Assembly: GCA_963698405.1 (NCBI GenBank)
Contig: CAVOQT010000006.1
Location: 4,034 to 68,033, forward strand
Direction of reading: 5' to 3'
DNA: 64,000 nucleotides
DNA from: SHZI01 sp963698405
GTDB lineage: Bacteria; Pseudomonadota; Gammaproteobacteria; Steroidobacterales; GCA-2729495
The notes under the pieces were generated by a model. The model had not been told where the DNA came from. It was given only the letters and a program-made list of their open reading frames with translations, and ran no database searches. This document shows, piece by piece, positions 48,690 through 55,298 of this stretch. The position numbers were made by a program, and so were the translations under genes. Numbering within the stretch: the first letter of the stretch is position 1; every line of letters starts with the position of its first letter.

Positions 48690-49742
48690 ATGAATCAGCC
48701 ACCCCCCCTGCTCAACCGCCGCCAGCTGATCGCCGGCACCACCCTCACCGCTGCTGCAATCGCACTCGGTGCCTGCAGCGGCAAGGACAAGGCCATCGTG
48801 CGTCCGCCGGGCGTGCCGGTCGGCCCCTTCGGCGCGAAATCCACCGCTGAGGAAGTCACTGCAGGCATCGATCTCAGCGGCAAGACGGCCCTGATCACCG
48901 GTGCCAACTCAGGCCTTGGCTACGAAACCATGCGCGTACTCGCGATGCGCGGCGCCCACGTGCTGTGTGCCGCGCGCACCATGGAGAAGGCGAAAGAGGC
49001 CTGCGCCGGCATCCAGGGACGCACCACGCCGGTAGCCATCGAACTGACCGACTTCCCCTCCATCGTCGCCGGCACCGATGCCGTCCGGGCGCTAGGCATG
49101 CCGATCGACATGCTGATCCTCAACGCCGGCATCATGGCGCTGCCGGAGCTCGAACAGGTCAACGGCCTGGAAAAGCAGTTCGTCACCAACCACCTCGGCC
49201 ACTTCATCGTCGGCAACCGGCTGCTGCCCCAGGTGCAGGCTGCAGCGCAGGGCCGCGTCGTGGTGCTCAGCAGCAGCGGCTACCAGTGGGCACCCGATGT
49301 CGGCATCGAGTTCGACAATCTGTCCGGCGAGCGCGGTTACGAGCCGAACAAGATGTACGGGCAGTCAAAGCTGGCCAACCACCTGTACGTGCGCGAACTC
49401 GCAAAGGTGCTGGCCGGCACCACGGCCACGGCAAACTCGGTACACCCCGGCGTGATCATGACCAATCTCGGCCGCAGCTTCCCGGAATGGAAACAGACCG
49501 CCGCGCGACTGATCGGCTGGACCTTCATGAAAAGCCTCGAAGCCGGCACAGCAACCACTTGCTACGTTGCGACTGCGCCTGCACTTGCCACGGTCAGCGG
49601 CTACTACTTCGCCGACTGCAATCCCGAATCGCCGGGCGGCAACATGGAGAACGATGCGCTGGCGGCAAAACTTTGGGCGGTGTCTGAAGAACTGACGCGG
49701 CCTTACCTGCTGGCGCCTGAGGCGCCCAGCGAAACCGTGTGA
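48690..49742 (+). CDS. SDR with Tat/lipoprotein signal
   Basis: 350 residues. The N-terminus LLNRRQLIAGTTLTAAAIAL then GAC combines a twin-arginine motif with a lipobox-like Cys, rare for this family. The SDR core has TGANSGLG near residue 72, LNAGIMALPE, and YGQSKLAN (catalytic Tyr and Lys). It resembles retinol-dehydrogenase-like and WW-domain oxidoreductases. If exported with NADP(H) bound, it would act on the periplasmic side. Its stop overlaps the next start by 4 bases. Confidence 0.8.
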   Translation: MNQPPPLLNRRQLIAGTTLTAAAIALGACSGKDKAIVRPPGVPVGPFGAKSTAEEVTAGIDLSGKTALITGANSGLGYETMRVLAMRGAHVLCAARTMEKAKEACAGIQGRTTPVAIELTDFPSIVAGTDAVRALGMPIDMLILNAGIMALPELEQVNGLEKQFVTNHLGHFIVGNRLLPQVQAAAQGRVVVLSSSGYQWAPDVGIEFDNLSGERGYEPNKMYGQSKLANHLYVRELAKVLAGTTATANSVHPGVIMTNLGRSFPEWKQTAARLIGWTFMKSLEAGTATTCYVATAPALATVSGYYFADCNPESPGGNMENDALAAKLWAVSEELTRPYLLAPEAPSETV

Positions 49743-50500
49743 ATACATCCCCTCCTGCCACCGGCCTCGACGGCCGCTCCTTGATCATCAGCGGTGCAGC
49801 TTCCGGTATCGGCCGGCAGTTGCTTGAGAACGCGCTGGCAGGCGGTGCGCAGTGTGCAGCACTGCTGCGCGATCGGGCCGAGGCACGATCGATCGGCACG
49901 CTGCTGCCCGCCGAGCGCATCCATTGCGCAGACCTTGCCGATCCGGAACTGGTAGCCGGGGTAACCCGCGATGCCATCGGCAGTCTCGGCGGTCGCGTCG
50001 ACGGGCTCGTCTGCGCGGCCGGTATCTTCGAGCACCGGGCCGGGCTCGATACGGATCTGGCGCAGTGGCAGGCCGTGCTCAATATCAATCTCAGCAGTGC
50101 TTTCGAAATCGCCCGGGAGTGCGGCCGGGTAATGGCCACAGCCGGCAGCGGTTCGATCGTGCTGCTGTCCAGCCAGATCGGCATCGTCGGCCACCCGCAG
50201 GCAGCAGCCTATGCAGCATCCAAAGCCGGCCTCAACGGACTGACGCGCGCACTCGCCATCGAACTCGCCGGCCGCGGCGTACGGGTGAACACAGTGGCAC
50301 CCGGACCGATCGCCACACCGATGACCGCCGGGGCGCGCGCCGACCCGCAGCGCAACCAGGCGCTGCTGGCGAGCATTCCCCTCGGCCGCTACGGCACACC
50401 CGATGAAGTGGCTGCCGTCATCGCCTTCCTGCTCTCCGATGCGGCGTCCTTCGTGACCGGACAGATACTCTGCGTGGATGGCGGCGTCACCGCTGCCTGA
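49739..50500 (+). CDS. Short-chain dehydrogenase/reductase, FabG-like
   Basis: 253 residues, intact. GTG start overlapping the preceding stop. SGAASGIGRQ is the cofactor loop, VCAAGIFEH replaces NAG, VLLSSQIG has the catalytic Ser, and YAASKAGLNG holds Tyr and Lys; a PGPIATPM loop follows. Typical 3-oxoacyl-reductase-like architecture. Co-transcribed with the exported SDR and the following isomerase-like gene. Confidence 0.88.
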   Translation: MNTSPPATGLDGRSLIISGAASGIGRQLLENALAGGAQCAALLRDRAEARSIGTLLPAERIHCADLADPELVAGVTRDAIGSLGGRVDGLVCAAGIFEHRAGLDTDLAQWQAVLNINLSSAFEIARECGRVMATAGSGSIVLLSSQIGIVGHPQAAAYAASKAGLNGLTRALAIELAGRGVRVNTVAPGPIATPMTAGARADPQRNQALLASIPLGRYGTPDEVAAVIAFLLSDAASFVTGQILCVDGGVTAA

Positions 50501-50510
50501 GCATCCCGCC

Positions 50511-51254
50511 ATGAGCACACTGCGAGCTTCAGACTACGGACCGGGCGGCCGGGTAGGTGTCGCGGTTCCGCATGGCAACCCGACCGTCGAACCGGAAATG
50601 CGCGCGCTGATTCCAGAAAGCATCGGTGTGTATGCCACACGGCTCGTTCATCCCTCATCGCGCGTCGAAGAGCGCATCGATCACTACATCCGGCACATGC
50701 CGGATGCGATCCACAGCTTCGGCGGCATGGGCCTGCGGGCCTTCGGTTTTGCTTGTACCGGCAGCTCCTATGTTGCGGGCCTGGAACTCGAAGACCAGCT
50801 CACGGCGGCCGCCGCTGCTGAATGCGAACTGCCGGTCATCACCGCAGCGCGGGCGATCCGGCTGGCGCTCACCGCACTCGGTGCAAACAAGGTGGCGCTG
50901 GTATCACCCTATCCGGAGAGCCTGGCCGAAGCCGGCTATCGCTACTGGGACAGCGCCGGCATCCGCATCGTGTCGAAACTCCGCGTAGACCCCTCACTCA
51001 GCGATACGCACCGCATCTATGAACTGGGCAGCGACGACGCGCTGGCCGCCCTGCGCCAGATCGACCGTAGCGGAGCCGACTGCATCCTCGTCAGCGGCAC
51101 CGGCATGCCAACCCTGCGGGCGCTGCGGATACTGCATGAAGAGTCCGCGCTGCCGGTGATTTCCTCGAACCTGTGCCTGGCCTGGGCGCTGATCCGCACG
51201 GTCGCACCGGAACAGGCACCGGCAACACCGAGACTACTACTGGCGCTTCAATAA
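50511..51254 (+). CDS. Maleate isomerase / arylmalonate decarboxylase relative
   Basis: 247 residues, Asp/Glu racemase superfamily. Begins GRVGVAVPHGNPTVEPEM. The first catalytic Cys is present as C82 in GFACTGSSY; the second, in the usual SCT segment, is replaced by Gly196 (LVSGTGMPTL). Maleate isomerase has both Cys; arylmalonate decarboxylase keeps only the second. This protein keeps only the first. The start at 50511 lies 10 bases after the SDR stop. Likely an isomerase or decarboxylase of a dicarboxylate; substrate unknown. Confidence 0.78.
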   Translation: MSTLRASDYGPGGRVGVAVPHGNPTVEPEMRALIPESIGVYATRLVHPSSRVEERIDHYIRHMPDAIHSFGGMGLRAFGFACTGSSYVAGLELEDQLTAAAAAECELPVITAARAIRLALTALGANKVALVSPYPESLAEAGYRYWDSAGIRIVSKLRVDPSLSDTHRIYELGSDDALAALRQIDRSGADCILVSGTGMPTLRALRILHEESALPVISSNLCLAWALIRTVAPEQAPATPRLLLALQ

Positions 51255-51291
51255 CGATTGCGTAGCGCATAAATCACCCTGGTTTCTACCG

Positions 51292-51717
51292 TCAAAACAC
51301 ATACGGCACCATTCGCTTTGTTGTAACCAGGTATTCCCGGTACTCAGGATATTTATCAACCAGCAGATGCTCCTCCGCGAGCATCCGCATGACGGCACCG
51401 ATCAGCAGGACCAGGATGGCCACCACTGACAACAGCGATCCGTTACTCAAGACCCCAGCCAGACAAAACAAACATGCGGCCGTGTAGATCGGGTGCCGGA
51501 TATACCGGTAGGGGCCCGTCCTCACGAGGGCGCCTTCAGTTGGAGTCGCCGCAACATGAAAGCTCCGTCGACCGAAGGTCAGCCTCGCCCAGAACATGAG
51601 CCCAAGCGCAATCAACTGAACTGCGATAACCAGCGGCGAGTATGAAAAGAGCGCGTGACCAATGAGCAGAACAACGACTGCCGCCCCCATGAGCAAGAAC
51701 CCGGCAACAGACGCCAT
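51292..51717 (-). CDS. Isoprenylcysteine-carboxyl-methyltransferase-like membrane protein
   Basis: About 141 residues from the ATG at 51717; a TTG start at 51741 would add 8. Four hydrophobic helices, then GALVRTGPYRYIRHPIYTAA, the SAM-binding RHPxY motif of the ICMT/PEMT group, and EEHLLVDKYPEYREYL. It lies just past the last attC site in cassette orientation, so it is either the first chromosomal gene after the array or a cassette that has lost its attC. Confidence 0.78.
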   Translation of the reverse strand: MASVAGFLLMGAAVVVLLIGHALFSYSPLVIAVQLIALGLMFWARLTFGRRSFHVAATPTEGALVRTGPYRYIRHPIYTAACLFCLAGVLSNGSLLSVVAILVLLIGAVMRMLAEEHLLVDKYPEYREYLVTTKRMVPYVF

Positions 51718-51754
51718 TCTCGTCACGCGACTTCCTGACAAAAGGCTATGTGTG

Positions 51755-51812
51755 ACTCAACGTCTGCGGCAGCGGCCGCCCTCGGCGGTCCGAGGGCTTG
51801 CGCTGGTTATAT
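51755..51812 (-). repeat. attC of the cspA cassette (array end)
   Basis: Starts ACTCAAC, ends GTTATAT, with the inner arms GCCGCCC and GGCGGTC. It is the last attC at the distal end; its right-hand core deviates from consensus. Confidence 0.75.
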
Positions 51813-51821
51813 GCCCGACAT

Positions 51822-52028
51822 CTAGATTGGCACGACATTATTTGCGCATGGGCCTTTCTGGCCTTCACCAACTTCAAATTCAACTGCCTGGCCGTCACTA
51901 AGCGTTGCATAGCCTCCACCACTCTTGATTTCCGAATGATGGACAAACAAGTCTTTTCCTCCATCCTCAGGAGTAATAAATCCAAAGCCCTTGCCTGCGT
52001 TGAACCACTTAACTGTCCCTTTGCTCAT
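51822..52028 (-). CDS. Cold-shock protein, CspA family
   Basis: 68 residues, a single OB-fold RNA chaperone. RNP1 KGFGFI at 13-18 and RNP2 LFVHH at 27-31 are intact; starts MSKGTVKWFNAGKGFG. The stop is 9 bases before its attC. About 230 bases without a gene lie upstream, long enough for the promoter and structured leader that control cold-shock mRNAs. Cold-shock genes are known passengers of integrons. Probably expressed from its own promoter. Confidence 0.93.
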   Translation of the reverse strand: MSKGTVKWFNAGKGFGFITPEDGGKDLFVHHSEIKSGGGYATLSDGQAVEFEVGEGQKGPCANNVVPI

Positions 52029-52261
52029 GACTCATCCTCTCTCAATAAATGGTGAAATATCTCAATAGCCCTGCATCCGACTTTAGCATTTCGAAGTAGA
52101 CGCCGGCTAATGTCCCACATGAAAGGCGTGCCTTAGCGTGCACCCCATGAGACTACCGAGCACGCACAATCGGCACACCTGCGCTGGCTCTTGCTATGGA
52201 CTCGAGCGCGAATGGGTCTCCCGAGCGACTGGGCCAAGCACTGGCCGAGGCTGAAGCCGCC

Positions 52262-52332
52262 ACTTACGATTGAACTCAGCCGCGCATAGCGGCCGCAGGC
52301 CGCGGCGTGTCGGCTGGAGTGATTTGTTAGCG
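52262..52332 (-). repeat. attC of the ParE/RelE cassette
   Basis: CTTACG (one A short of the consensus) and GAACTCAGCCGCG on the left, CGGCTGGAGTGATTTGTTAG on the right. The toxin stop codon lies in its right core. Confidence 0.8.
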
Positions 52333-52629
52333 GTCCTGAACCCGTGACTCCCAGTAGCCGGGACGGCGGGACTGATGTGCGACGGCGAAGATGACGATGC
52401 CAGCTGTGACTTCGCGATAGACAACCGAAAAGGGAAAGCCTTGGAGAAAAACCCGCCGGGTATTCGCCGCTGCCGGCGACCCAGCACGGGGGAAGGCCAG
52501 TGCGCGGGCTGCTGCATCTTCGACGGCGGCTGTGAATCGAGCCCCGAGACCGGCCTGCTCCTGATTGTAGTAGACGATTTCGGCGAGGAACTCACGGCGT
52601 GCCGCCGGTACGAACCTGGCCGATTTCAC
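52327..52629 (-). CDS. RelE/ParE-family toxin
   Basis: 100 residues. Opens VRFVP-like KSARFVPAARREFLAEIVYY, then FTAAVEDAAARALAFPRAGS and RRVFLQGFPFSVVYREV, and ends FAVAHQSRRPGYWESR: the ParE-type fold of gyrase inhibitors and mRNA interferases. Its ATG overlaps the antitoxin stop by 4 bases. Antitoxin-first order fits ParD/ParE-type modules. Confidence 0.88.
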   Translation of the reverse strand: MKSARFVPAARREFLAEIVYYNQEQAGLGARFTAAVEDAAARALAFPRAGSPAAANTRRVFLQGFPFSVVYREVTAGIVIFAVAHQSRRPGYWESRVQDR

Positions 52630-52856
52630 CGAGATAGGCGCCGGGCCTCGGCAAACACGTCTTCGGCCGCGTAGGTCTGCGTTTCTCCACGGTCATAGGC
52701 CACCACACGCGCCTCAATCTCCCGATTCCAGAGCGTCTCAATGTCGGACAGCGGGGAGGCCTGCAGGGACTCCAGAAGGGCTTCTGCAAGCTGGGCTCGC
52801 TCTTCGGCCGCGAGGGTGCGAGCCATTTTCTCCAGGTCTTTCAGGGAAGAGGCCAT
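52626..52856 (-). CDS. Addiction-module antitoxin component
   Basis: 76 residues: LEKMARTLAAEERAQLAEAL, LLESL and an acidic C-terminus. This is the putative addiction-module component family that partners RelE/ParE toxins; it lacks a visible DNA-binding motif. First gene of its cassette, 59 bases from the next attC. Confidence 0.85.
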   Translation of the reverse strand: MASSLKDLEKMARTLAAEERAQLAEALLESLQASPLSDIETLWNREIEARVVAYDRGETQTYAAEDVFAEARRLSR

Positions 52857-52915
52857 GCTATGTCTCCCTCACAGATGCATAGATCTTACGCCGTGATACG
52901 CAGTCTGTCGCGGAC

Positions 52916-52976
52916 CTCTAACGCTCGCCATCACGCGTGCGCATCGTCGCGCGTCGCGTGGATGGCATTGTTATGC
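52916..52976 (-). repeat. attC of the first HigBA-like cassette
   Basis: Starts CTCTAAC, ends GTTATGC, with the inner palindrome CACGCGTGCGC around GCGCGTCGCGTG. The antitoxin stop lies within its right core. Confidence 0.85.
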
Positions 52977-53231
52977 CGCATGCTGTTGGTTTTCTTCCCA
53001 ACCCGGAAACACAAGCACGGCGGGATGGCACTTGAGCGCGCGAGCAAGAACCTTCGCGCGCTCGACCCCCAGGCTGATGCGATCATTCTCGATCGCGGAA
53101 ATTGTGGCTTGAGGTATTTTCGTGAGCCGAGCCAGCTGATTCTGACTGAGTTCCTGAAGCTCCCGAATAATTCGTACGGATTCACCAACTGAAACGGCTA
53201 CGCGGCGCTTGGCTGGACGAAACTGAGTCAT
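52971..53231 (-). CDS. XRE-family antitoxin (HigA-like)
   Basis: 86 residues. Helix-turn-helix in LSQNQLARLTKIPQATISAI, ENDRISLGVERAKVLARAL. It directly follows its toxin gene with no gap, the HigB-HigA order. Likely binds the operator at 53528-53543. Confidence 0.85.
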   Translation of the reverse strand: MTQFRPAKRRVAVSVGESVRIIRELQELSQNQLARLTKIPQATISAIENDRISLGVERAKVLARALKCHPAVLVFPGWEENQQHAA

Positions 53232-53513
53232 TTATGACCTCCGATAATCATGGGCCGTGACCGCAACAACCTGAAAGAGTTGATCTGCAGCAACTACCCG
53301 ATAAATTACGCGATACTGAATTCCCAAACGGGATGATCGATGGCCTTTCCACTTCCCCGAAAGCGCCTCGTCGTTGAATCCCTTGATAAGCCGTAAGCCA
53401 GGCGGACCGGATACAGATGTTATGTCCAGCCACTTCTCATAGCGCTTCAAAACGTCCCGTGGCACGGCATCAAGCTGTTTCTCAACCCTTCTGTGCTCTT
53501 CGACACGCCACAT
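53232..53513 (-). CDS. RelE/HigB-family toxin
   Basis: 93 residues: VEKQLDAVPRDVLKRYEKWL, PPGLRLIKGFNDEALSGKWK, SSRLGIQYRVIYRV and a C-terminal VVAVTAHDYRRS. The RelE fold with basic and aromatic residues for mRNA binding; probably a ribosome-dependent mRNA interferase. Toxin first, antitoxin second. Confidence 0.88.
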   Translation of the reverse strand: MWRVEEHRRVEKQLDAVPRDVLKRYEKWLDITSVSGPPGLRLIKGFNDEALSGKWKGHRSSRLGIQYRVIYRVVAADQLFQVVAVTAHDYRRS

Positions 53514-53527
53514 GCCATATAGTAGCT

Positions 53528-53543
53528 ATACTATAAATAGTAT
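53528..53543. promoter_or_regulatory. Operator of the HigBA-like cassette
   Basis: Perfect inverted repeat ATACTAT-AA-ATAGTAT, 15 bases before the toxin start, in an AT-rich stretch that also offers -10-like TATAGT sequences. Shows that this cassette carries its own autoregulated promoter. Confidence 0.7.
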
Positions 53544-53565
53544 GTCAAGAAAGCGATCCTATGCG

Positions 53566-53629
53566 GCATAACGTTTCCGCTAACCGGCCGCCCGCTTGCG
53601 GGCGGTCCTGGTTGAGCGGTTGGTTAGAC
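53566..53629 (-). repeat. attC of the second HigBA-like cassette
   Basis: Starts GCATAAC, ends GTTAGAC; inner stem GGCCGCCCGC / GCGGGCGGTC. The antitoxin reading frame runs through it. Confidence 0.85.
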
Positions 53630-53918
53630 CCCGACCCTTCACGAGCCGAACCTGCAGCTTGCATCCCAACGCGGATGCGTACCGCTGCAGGGTCGCGATG
53701 GATGGTGAGTGTTTCGCATCAGCGGACTCAAGCCTTGCCACAGCGGATTGTGTCGTGCCGATTTTGGCAGCCACATCGGCCTGGGTAAGGCCTGCTGCAG
53801 CCCGAGCCTTCAGTATTTCGTCTAGAAACTCGAACTCCTCGGCAACGCGGTCGTACTCATCCCGGACGCCAGGGCGTGCCAGGGCGCGGGCCTTAAACTG
53901 CTTGAGACTCCTACTCAT
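53580..53918 (-). CDS. XRE-family antitoxin with attC-encoded tail
   Basis: 112 residues. Helix-turn-helix in AGLTQADVAAKIGTTQSAVA, RLESADAKHSPSIATLQRYA, and a final LGCKLQVRLV. The last about 17 residues (LTNRSTRTARKRAAG) are encoded by the attC. Overlaps the toxin stop by 4 bases. HigA-type antitoxin of the phage-Gp49 partner class. Confidence 0.87.
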   Translation of the reverse strand: MSRSLKQFKARALARPGVRDEYDRVAEEFEFLDEILKARAAAGLTQADVAAKIGTTQSAVARLESADAKHSPSIATLQRYASALGCKLQVRLVKGRGLTNRSTRTARKRAAG

Positions 53919-54238
53919 TTCGTGACTTCCTCCATTCTACGTCTGGCGACCTCCAGTTCCCTGAGAGGTGTCTTCTCCGACTTCTTTGTGAACTGGTGGA
54001 GCATCACAATCCGCTTTCCGACAACCGTGCAGTAGAAGACACGGGCTATGCCCTCGGCAGCCTTGAGTCGTAGCTCGAAAAGGCCGCGACCCATTGCCTT
54101 GGTATGTGGCATGCCGAGATCCGGGCCATAGATTTCCATTCTCTCGGCATACCTCAAGAACCGGGACAGAAAACCGGCCGGAAGCTGAAGGATCTCTTCT
54201 TCCAGCCTCGGACTGTAAAACGTGACGTTCCAGTTCAC
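53915..54238 (-). CDS. HigB/Gp49-like toxin
   Basis: 107 residues: VTFYSPRLEEEILQLPAGFL, GMPHTKAMGRGLFELRLKA, RVFYCTVVGKRIVMLHQFTK and KTPLRELEVARRR, the phage-derived Gp49 branch of RelE-like toxins. Starts with GTG. A short inverted repeat ATAGC-N6-GCTAT at 54248-54263 lies 10 bases upstream and could be its operator. Confidence 0.9.
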   Translation of the reverse strand: MNWNVTFYSPRLEEEILQLPAGFLSRFLRYAERMEIYGPDLGMPHTKAMGRGLFELRLKAAEGIARVFYCTVVGKRIVMLHQFTKKSEKTPLRELEVARRRMEEVTK

Positions 54239-54288
54239 CGCATGACTATAGCGGATGTGCTATGTCTTGTCCAGACCCGGATTCAGGG

Positions 54289-54381
54289 GTCTAACGACTT
54301 AGCTCACCGGCTGTCACGCGGGTTGCGCTTGCAAGCTGCGTGACAGACGCGTCCGGCGTCCGGTAGAGCGATTGGTTAGCG
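54289..54381 (-). repeat. attC of the HicAB cassette
   Basis: Starts GTCTAAC, ends GTTAGCG; long inner stem TGTCACGCGGGTTGCGCTT with GCAAGCTGCGTGACAGACGC. Closely similar to the attC at 57.6 kb. Confidence 0.88.
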
Positions 54382-54714
54382 GGCAAGCCGCCTCTCCAGA
54401 ACCTCGGCAACGTAATTGTTAAGGCTCTTGCCCTCTTTGAGGGCAGCGAGTGCCAGTCGCTCATGCAGGCGAGCACCTAACCGCAAATTGAATTTTCCAG
54501 AATACTGTTTGCCAGCCATACCTTCTGGCAACTCCTCATTGTCGGTCTTCGCCTTCGTTACCCACTCGTCGATTACCTCGCAAAGTTCGGCAAAGACCTG
54601 TTTCTCGTTCTTGCCATGGACACCGCCGAGCATGAGTTCCGGACACCGCCCGACATAGCACCCATCCTCCTCGGACCACTCCACAATTTTTAAAAAACGG
54701 TCTGACTTCTTCAT
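54376..54714 (-). CDS. hicB: HicB antitoxin
   Basis: 112 residues. N-terminal degenerate RNase-H-like domain (FLKIVEWSEEDGCYVGRCPE, LMLGGVHGKNEKQVFAELCE) and C-terminal ribbon-helix-helix (GKFNLRLGARLHERLALAAL, NNYVAEVLERRL). Binds HicA and represses the operon. Start overlaps the hicA stop by 4 bases. Confidence 0.92.
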   Translation of the reverse strand: MKKSDRFLKIVEWSEEDGCYVGRCPELMLGGVHGKNEKQVFAELCEVIDEWVTKAKTDNEELPEGMAGKQYSGKFNLRLGARLHERLALAALKEGKSLNNYVAEVLERRLAR

Positions 54715-54905
54715 TTCGACACCTGCTCGACAGCCGATTTCACGGCCTTCTCCTGATAAGGCTTTGCGTCGCCACCTGGGTTACCGCTGACGGTGATCCG
54801 GACACCGTTGGGATGCTTGAAGTTTCGATGACTGCCTTTGCCACCGCAGTCTTCAAAGCCAGCGCCCGTGAGTGTTCGGATTAGCTCGCGGAGCTTTGGT
54901 GGCAT
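54711..54905 (-). CDS. hicA: HicA mRNA interferase toxin
   Basis: 64 residues, double-stranded-RNA-binding-like fold. Catalytic His26 in GGKGSHRNFKHPNG; starts PPKLRELIRTLTGAGFEDCG. Toxin-first order, usual for HicAB. Confidence 0.92.
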   Translation of the reverse strand: MPPKLRELIRTLTGAGFEDCGGKGSHRNFKHPNGVRITVSGNPGGDAKPYQEKAVKSAVEQVSK

Positions 54906-54913
54906 GTAACGAT

Positions 54914-54930
54914 GGTACCATTATGGTACC
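54914..54930. promoter_or_regulatory. hicAB operator
   Basis: Perfect inverted repeat GGTACCA-TTA-TGGTACC, 9 bases upstream of the hicA ATG, fitting a ribbon-helix-helix repressor dimer (HicB). Another cassette-borne promoter region. Confidence 0.75.
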
Positions 54931-54942
54931 GAGGTGTCCAGC

Positions 54943-54969
54943 CGCTAACGACTGAGCTCAGCCGTGGGC
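54943..54969 (-). repeat. attC, left half only, cut by IS3
   Basis: CGCTAACGACTGAGCTCAGC followed by the start of the inner stem; the expected right half with a GTT core is missing. The IS3 end begins at about 54970. Confidence 0.75.
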
Positions 54970-55275
54970 TGCTACCAGTTTCGATGACACCACCCTCAGC
55001 CTGAGCCCATCGCTTTCTCATAATCGACTGGACTCAGGTAACCCAGCGTCGAGTGTCGGCGTCGGGGATTGTAGAACCGTTCGATGTAATCAAACACATC
55101 CGCTTTCGCTTCGGCTCTGGTCTGATAGTTCGTCCGGTTGGTCCGTTCGATTTTGAGCGTCGAGAAGAAGCTCTCCATCGCCGCATTGTCCCAGCAGTCA
55201 CCGCTACGACTCATGCTGCAGGTCACACCATGCTCCTGAAGCAAGCGCTGGAACTGCTCACTGGTGTATTGGGTA
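54970..55275 (-). mobile_element. IS3-family element, C-terminal transposase fragment
   Basis: The minus-strand frame 54996-55298 reads QYTSEQFQRLLQEHGVTCSM, SRSGDCWDNAAMESFFSTLK and RRRHSTLGYLSPVDYE, the last third of an IS3/IS150-type OrfB with the final Asp and Glu of its DDE site. The rest of the IS is missing: the gene is cut at the codon before QYTS by the IS30 end. Confidence 0.88.
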
Positions 55276-55298
55276 GATTCAACCGGTCGTCGCAACAC
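55261..55298. repeat. 38-base inverted repeat, left copy
   Basis: Perfectly repeated in inverse orientation at 56696-56733. The inner part (from about 55276) is the IS30 end; the outer part is IS3 transposase sequence conserved in both flanking fragments. Confidence 0.9.

Noticed and set aside
47421..49742. A single 773-residue glycosyltransferase-SDR fusion protein
   Set aside because: Two frame breaks near 48522 and 48555 let the first gene run into the second. In the corrected frame the glycosyltransferase ends YARWFSGIVG with a stop at 48622, and the SDR has its own start with a signal sequence.
52194..52595. 133-residue minus-strand protein overlapping the ParE/RelE toxin
   Set aside because: It lies in another frame of the toxin gene and continues through an attC; its composition is repetitive and lacks any motif.
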